DNA of 7,767 nt from Steroidobacteraceae bacterium (GTDB taxonomy: Bacteria > Pseudomonadota > Gammaproteobacteria > Steroidobacterales > Steroidobacteraceae): contig JAICKZ010000155.1 of the NCBI GenBank assembly GCA_025927665.1, forward strand, positions 1-7,767, given 5' to 3'. A program made the translations under genes and the position numbers. Within the stretch, counting starts at the first letter, position 1; every line of letters starts with the position of its first letter. This document shows positions 6,628-7,767 of the stretch, piece by piece. The notes under the pieces are model-generated. The model was not told where the DNA came from. It did no database searches and saw nothing but the letters and a program-made list of their open reading frames with translations.

Positions 6628-6667
6628 ATAGATGCATTCGAGAGAGTGCATCTATTTGCAATTTTTT
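6628..6667 (+). terminator. Rho-independent terminator
   Basis: ATAGATGCA (6628-6636) and TGCATCTAT (6647-6655) form a perfect 9-bp stem around a 10-base loop. Six T residues follow at 6662-6667. It begins 8 bases after the stop of the 6105 gene. The hairpin could also help end the converging ybiI transcript, but the T-run favours the + direction. Confidence 0.75.
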
Positions 6668-6746
6668 GAGCGATGCAATGATAATAATATAAAATGTATT
6701 AATTACTCATCGGCAATGGTTATTGAAGGAAACTATTGAAGATGAT

Positions 6747-7013
6747 TTATCGTAATTGGCTATCCTTGCTGCCTCTGCGATTGTAACTACTAAACGATTG
6801 TGCTTCACGATCGTGTTGCTCCTGACAAGCCACGCACAACCTCACGCCGGGCATGGCTTGGCGACGAGCTTCAGGAATATCGGCATGGCACTCTTCACAA
6901 AACATAAGTGATGGACCCAAAGGCAACTTATTTTTAGCACGCATCACGGCATCATTTATCGTTGCATCAATCTGATCCTGCACTGCGCCGTCACTTGCCC
7001 AACCGGTTGCCAT
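6747..7013 (-). CDS. ybiI: YbiI-like DksA/TraR-family C4 zinc-finger protein
   Basis: 88 residues, the same length as Escherichia coli YbiI and recognisably homologous end to end. It has the N-terminal MATGWASDGAVQDQI, a central zinc finger with Cys39, Cys42, Cys60 and Cys63, the PxARRQAxPGVRLC signature, and the C-terminal YNRRGSKDSQLR. Like YbiI and TraR, it lacks the long coiled coil of full DksA. The family is cytoplasmic, and DksA and TraR bind RNA polymerase in the secondary channel; the role of YbiI itself is poorly defined. GGGAGAAG at 7017-7024 precedes the ATG and fixes the start. It is the only clearly cytoplasmic product in the window. It converges on the 6105 gene across the 6628-6667 hairpin. 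Confidence 0.93.
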   Translation of the reverse strand: MATGWASDGAVQDQIDATINDAVMRAKNKLPLGPSLMFCEECHADIPEARRQAMPGVRLCVACQEQHDREAQSFSSYNRRGSKDSQLR

Positions 7014-7042
7014 GATCTTCTCCCATCAATTTTCGTAACAAA

Positions 7043-7048
7043 ATTCTA
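7043..7048 (-). promoter_or_regulatory. Weak candidate -10 box for ybiI
   Basis: TAGAAT on the - strand (five of six consensus bases) lies about 30 bases before the ybiI ATG. No good -35 box is visible at 16-18 bases, so this is tentative. Confidence 0.25.
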
Positions 7049-7073
7049 ACGTAGTTGGTGCTGAGAGGAATCG

Positions 7074-7110
7074 GCTCATTGGCTTATGTAGAATGAGCAT
7101 TGTCTGACAA
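7074..7110. repeat. Two adjacent inverted repeats upstream of ybiI
   Basis: GCTCATT (7074-7080) pairs perfectly with AATGAGC (7092-7098) around an 11-base loop. Immediately after it comes the 11-bp palindrome TTGTC-T-GACAA (7100-7110). Neither is followed by a T-run. They lie in the divergent space between ybiI and the lipoprotein gene, so operator or leader-structure roles are both open. Confidence 0.3.
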
Positions 7111-7150
7111 ATGCGACGATTGATATCGCCTTTTAACCTAGGAGATATTG

Positions 7151-7177
7151 ATGAGCATCACGCGTGTATATTTTTAG
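7151..7177 (+). other. Eight-codon mini-ORF with a strong Shine-Dalgarno
   Basis: GGAG at 7141-7144 stands 6 bases before an ATG, then MSITRVYF and a TAG at 7175-7177. The translation signal is better than that of the following lipoprotein gene. It may be a leader peptide, the remnant of a lost gene, or chance. Confidence 0.25.
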
Positions 7178-7210
7178 TCTTACTATTAAGCAAAAACAGC
7201 ATGAAATTCA

Positions 7211-7240
7211 TTGCGGCACAAGTTCCTCAGCTCATACGAT
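7211..7240 (+). promoter_or_regulatory. Weak candidate promoter for the lipoprotein gene
   Basis: TTGCGG (7211-7216), an 18-base spacer and TACGAT (7235-7240), with three and four of six consensus bases respectively. It would give a leader of only about 15 bases, which fits the absence of a clear Shine-Dalgarno sequence before the ATG at 7262. Confidence 0.3.
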
Positions 7241-7261
7241 AACTAGGCAGACAAATATTTT

Positions 7262-7767
7262 ATGATTACTTCGGGATTTCGACCAATTGCCCATATCGTA
7301 TGCATATTAGTAGCGGCCTTGTTTGTCACGGCTTGTTCCGGCGGCGGTACTGCTAACTCGTCATCAAGTACGGCCGGAGGTAATGATAATAAATCATCAG
7401 CCGTTTCTTCAGAACTATCCAGCATCTCTTCAAGCAGCGTTGTCAGCGTTTCATCTTCAATGTCAAGTGTAAGCAGTGTAGCAAATAGCACTAGCACTGC
7501 GTCATCGAGCAGTACGTCGATGACGTCAGTTGCTTCTTCATCTAGTCAAACATCAAGTGTCTCATCGTCGAGCAGCAAATCATCAATGTCGACATCTTCG
7601 TCTTCCAGTCAAGTATCAAGTAGTTCAAGCAGTTCTTCGAGTAGTAAGTCATCTACTTCAAGTGCCTCTTCAAGCAGTTCGGCAAGCTCGTCTAGTTCTT
7701 CATCTTCATCGGCAACTTATTTCACGACTTTTTCGCTCACCGAAAACCCCATCTCTGAGCAAGGTCA
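7262..7767 (+). CDS. Polyserine-linker outer-membrane lipoprotein, 3' end outside window
   Basis: 168 codons are seen and the frame is still open at the window end. Residues 1-24 are a lipoprotein signal peptide ending in the lipobox VTAC; Cys25 would be lipidated. Ser at position +2 predicts sorting to the outer membrane rather than retention in the inner membrane. GGGTANS follows, then residues 33-150 form a linker that is about two-thirds serine, broken by Thr, Val, Ala, Met, Lys and Gln. A new domain starts near residue 151 (ATYFTTFSLTENPISEQG); this opening resembles the start of jelly-roll domains of sugar-binding or sugar-degrading proteins, but too little is visible to name it. Polyserine linkers of this type join modules in surface glycan-degrading proteins of Cellvibrio-like bacteria. 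All six serine codons are mixed, so the run is kept at protein level. No clear ribosome binding site precedes the ATG. Confidence 0.82.
   Translation, partial: MITSGFRPIAHIVCILVAALFVTACSGGGTANSSSSTAGGNDNKSSAVSSELSSISSSSVVSVSSSMSSVSSVANSTSTASSSSTSMTSVASSSSQTSSVSSSSSKSSMSTSSSSSQVSSSSSSSSSSKSSTSSASSSSSASSSSSSSSSATYFTTFSLTENPISEQG

Noticed and set aside
7243..7497. A - strand frame opposite the lipoprotein, rich in Leu, Asp and Glu
   Set aside because: The composition is simply the complement of serine codons; the + strand frame has a lipobox and a known linker style.
7358..7711. Serine-codon tract as a tandem repeat or CRISPR-like array
   Set aside because: There is no constant repeat unit or spacing; the similarity exists only at the amino-acid level.

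Overview
The window looks like chromosomal DNA of a gammaproteobacterium rich in secreted proteins. Two things suggest this. There is a near-canonical YbiI-type zinc-finger protein. There is also an outer-membrane lipoprotein with a very long polyserine linker, a style best known from Cellvibrio, Saccharophagus, Teredinibacter and their relatives. The lineage is an inference. No mobile element, CRISPR array, tRNA or rRNA was seen.

Layout, left to right. Positions 1-178 hold the last 58 codons of a subclass B3 metallo-beta-lactamase on the + strand, followed by a hairpin that probably ends transcription from both sides. Two tandem paralogs lie on the - strand (233-1921 and 2066-3766). Both encode exported proteins with a signal peptide, an N-terminal Big_5 (SbsA-like) Ig domain and about eight repeats that look like beta-propeller blades. 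A 306-base divergent region (3767-4072) separates them from a + strand gene (4073-5929) for a 618-residue exported protein with the look of an (alpha/alpha) barrel carbohydrate-active enzyme; I cannot place it in a family. Next come a small exported four-cysteine protein (6105-6620) with a strong terminator, the ybiI homologue on the - strand (6747-7013), and the start of a polyserine lipoprotein (7262 to beyond the window end).

Five of the seven protein genes visibly begin with an export signal, and the lactamase family is also normally periplasmic, so this is a cell-envelope or secretome region. The best candidate for something undescribed is the block 233-5929, in which twin propeller proteins are transcribed away from a large exported enzyme-like protein. 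A shared task such as binding and cutting a glycan is a hypothesis from gene arrangement and fold appearance only. The twins carry a striking shared detail: their only cysteines after signal cleavage are one adjacent Cys-Cys pair at the same place.
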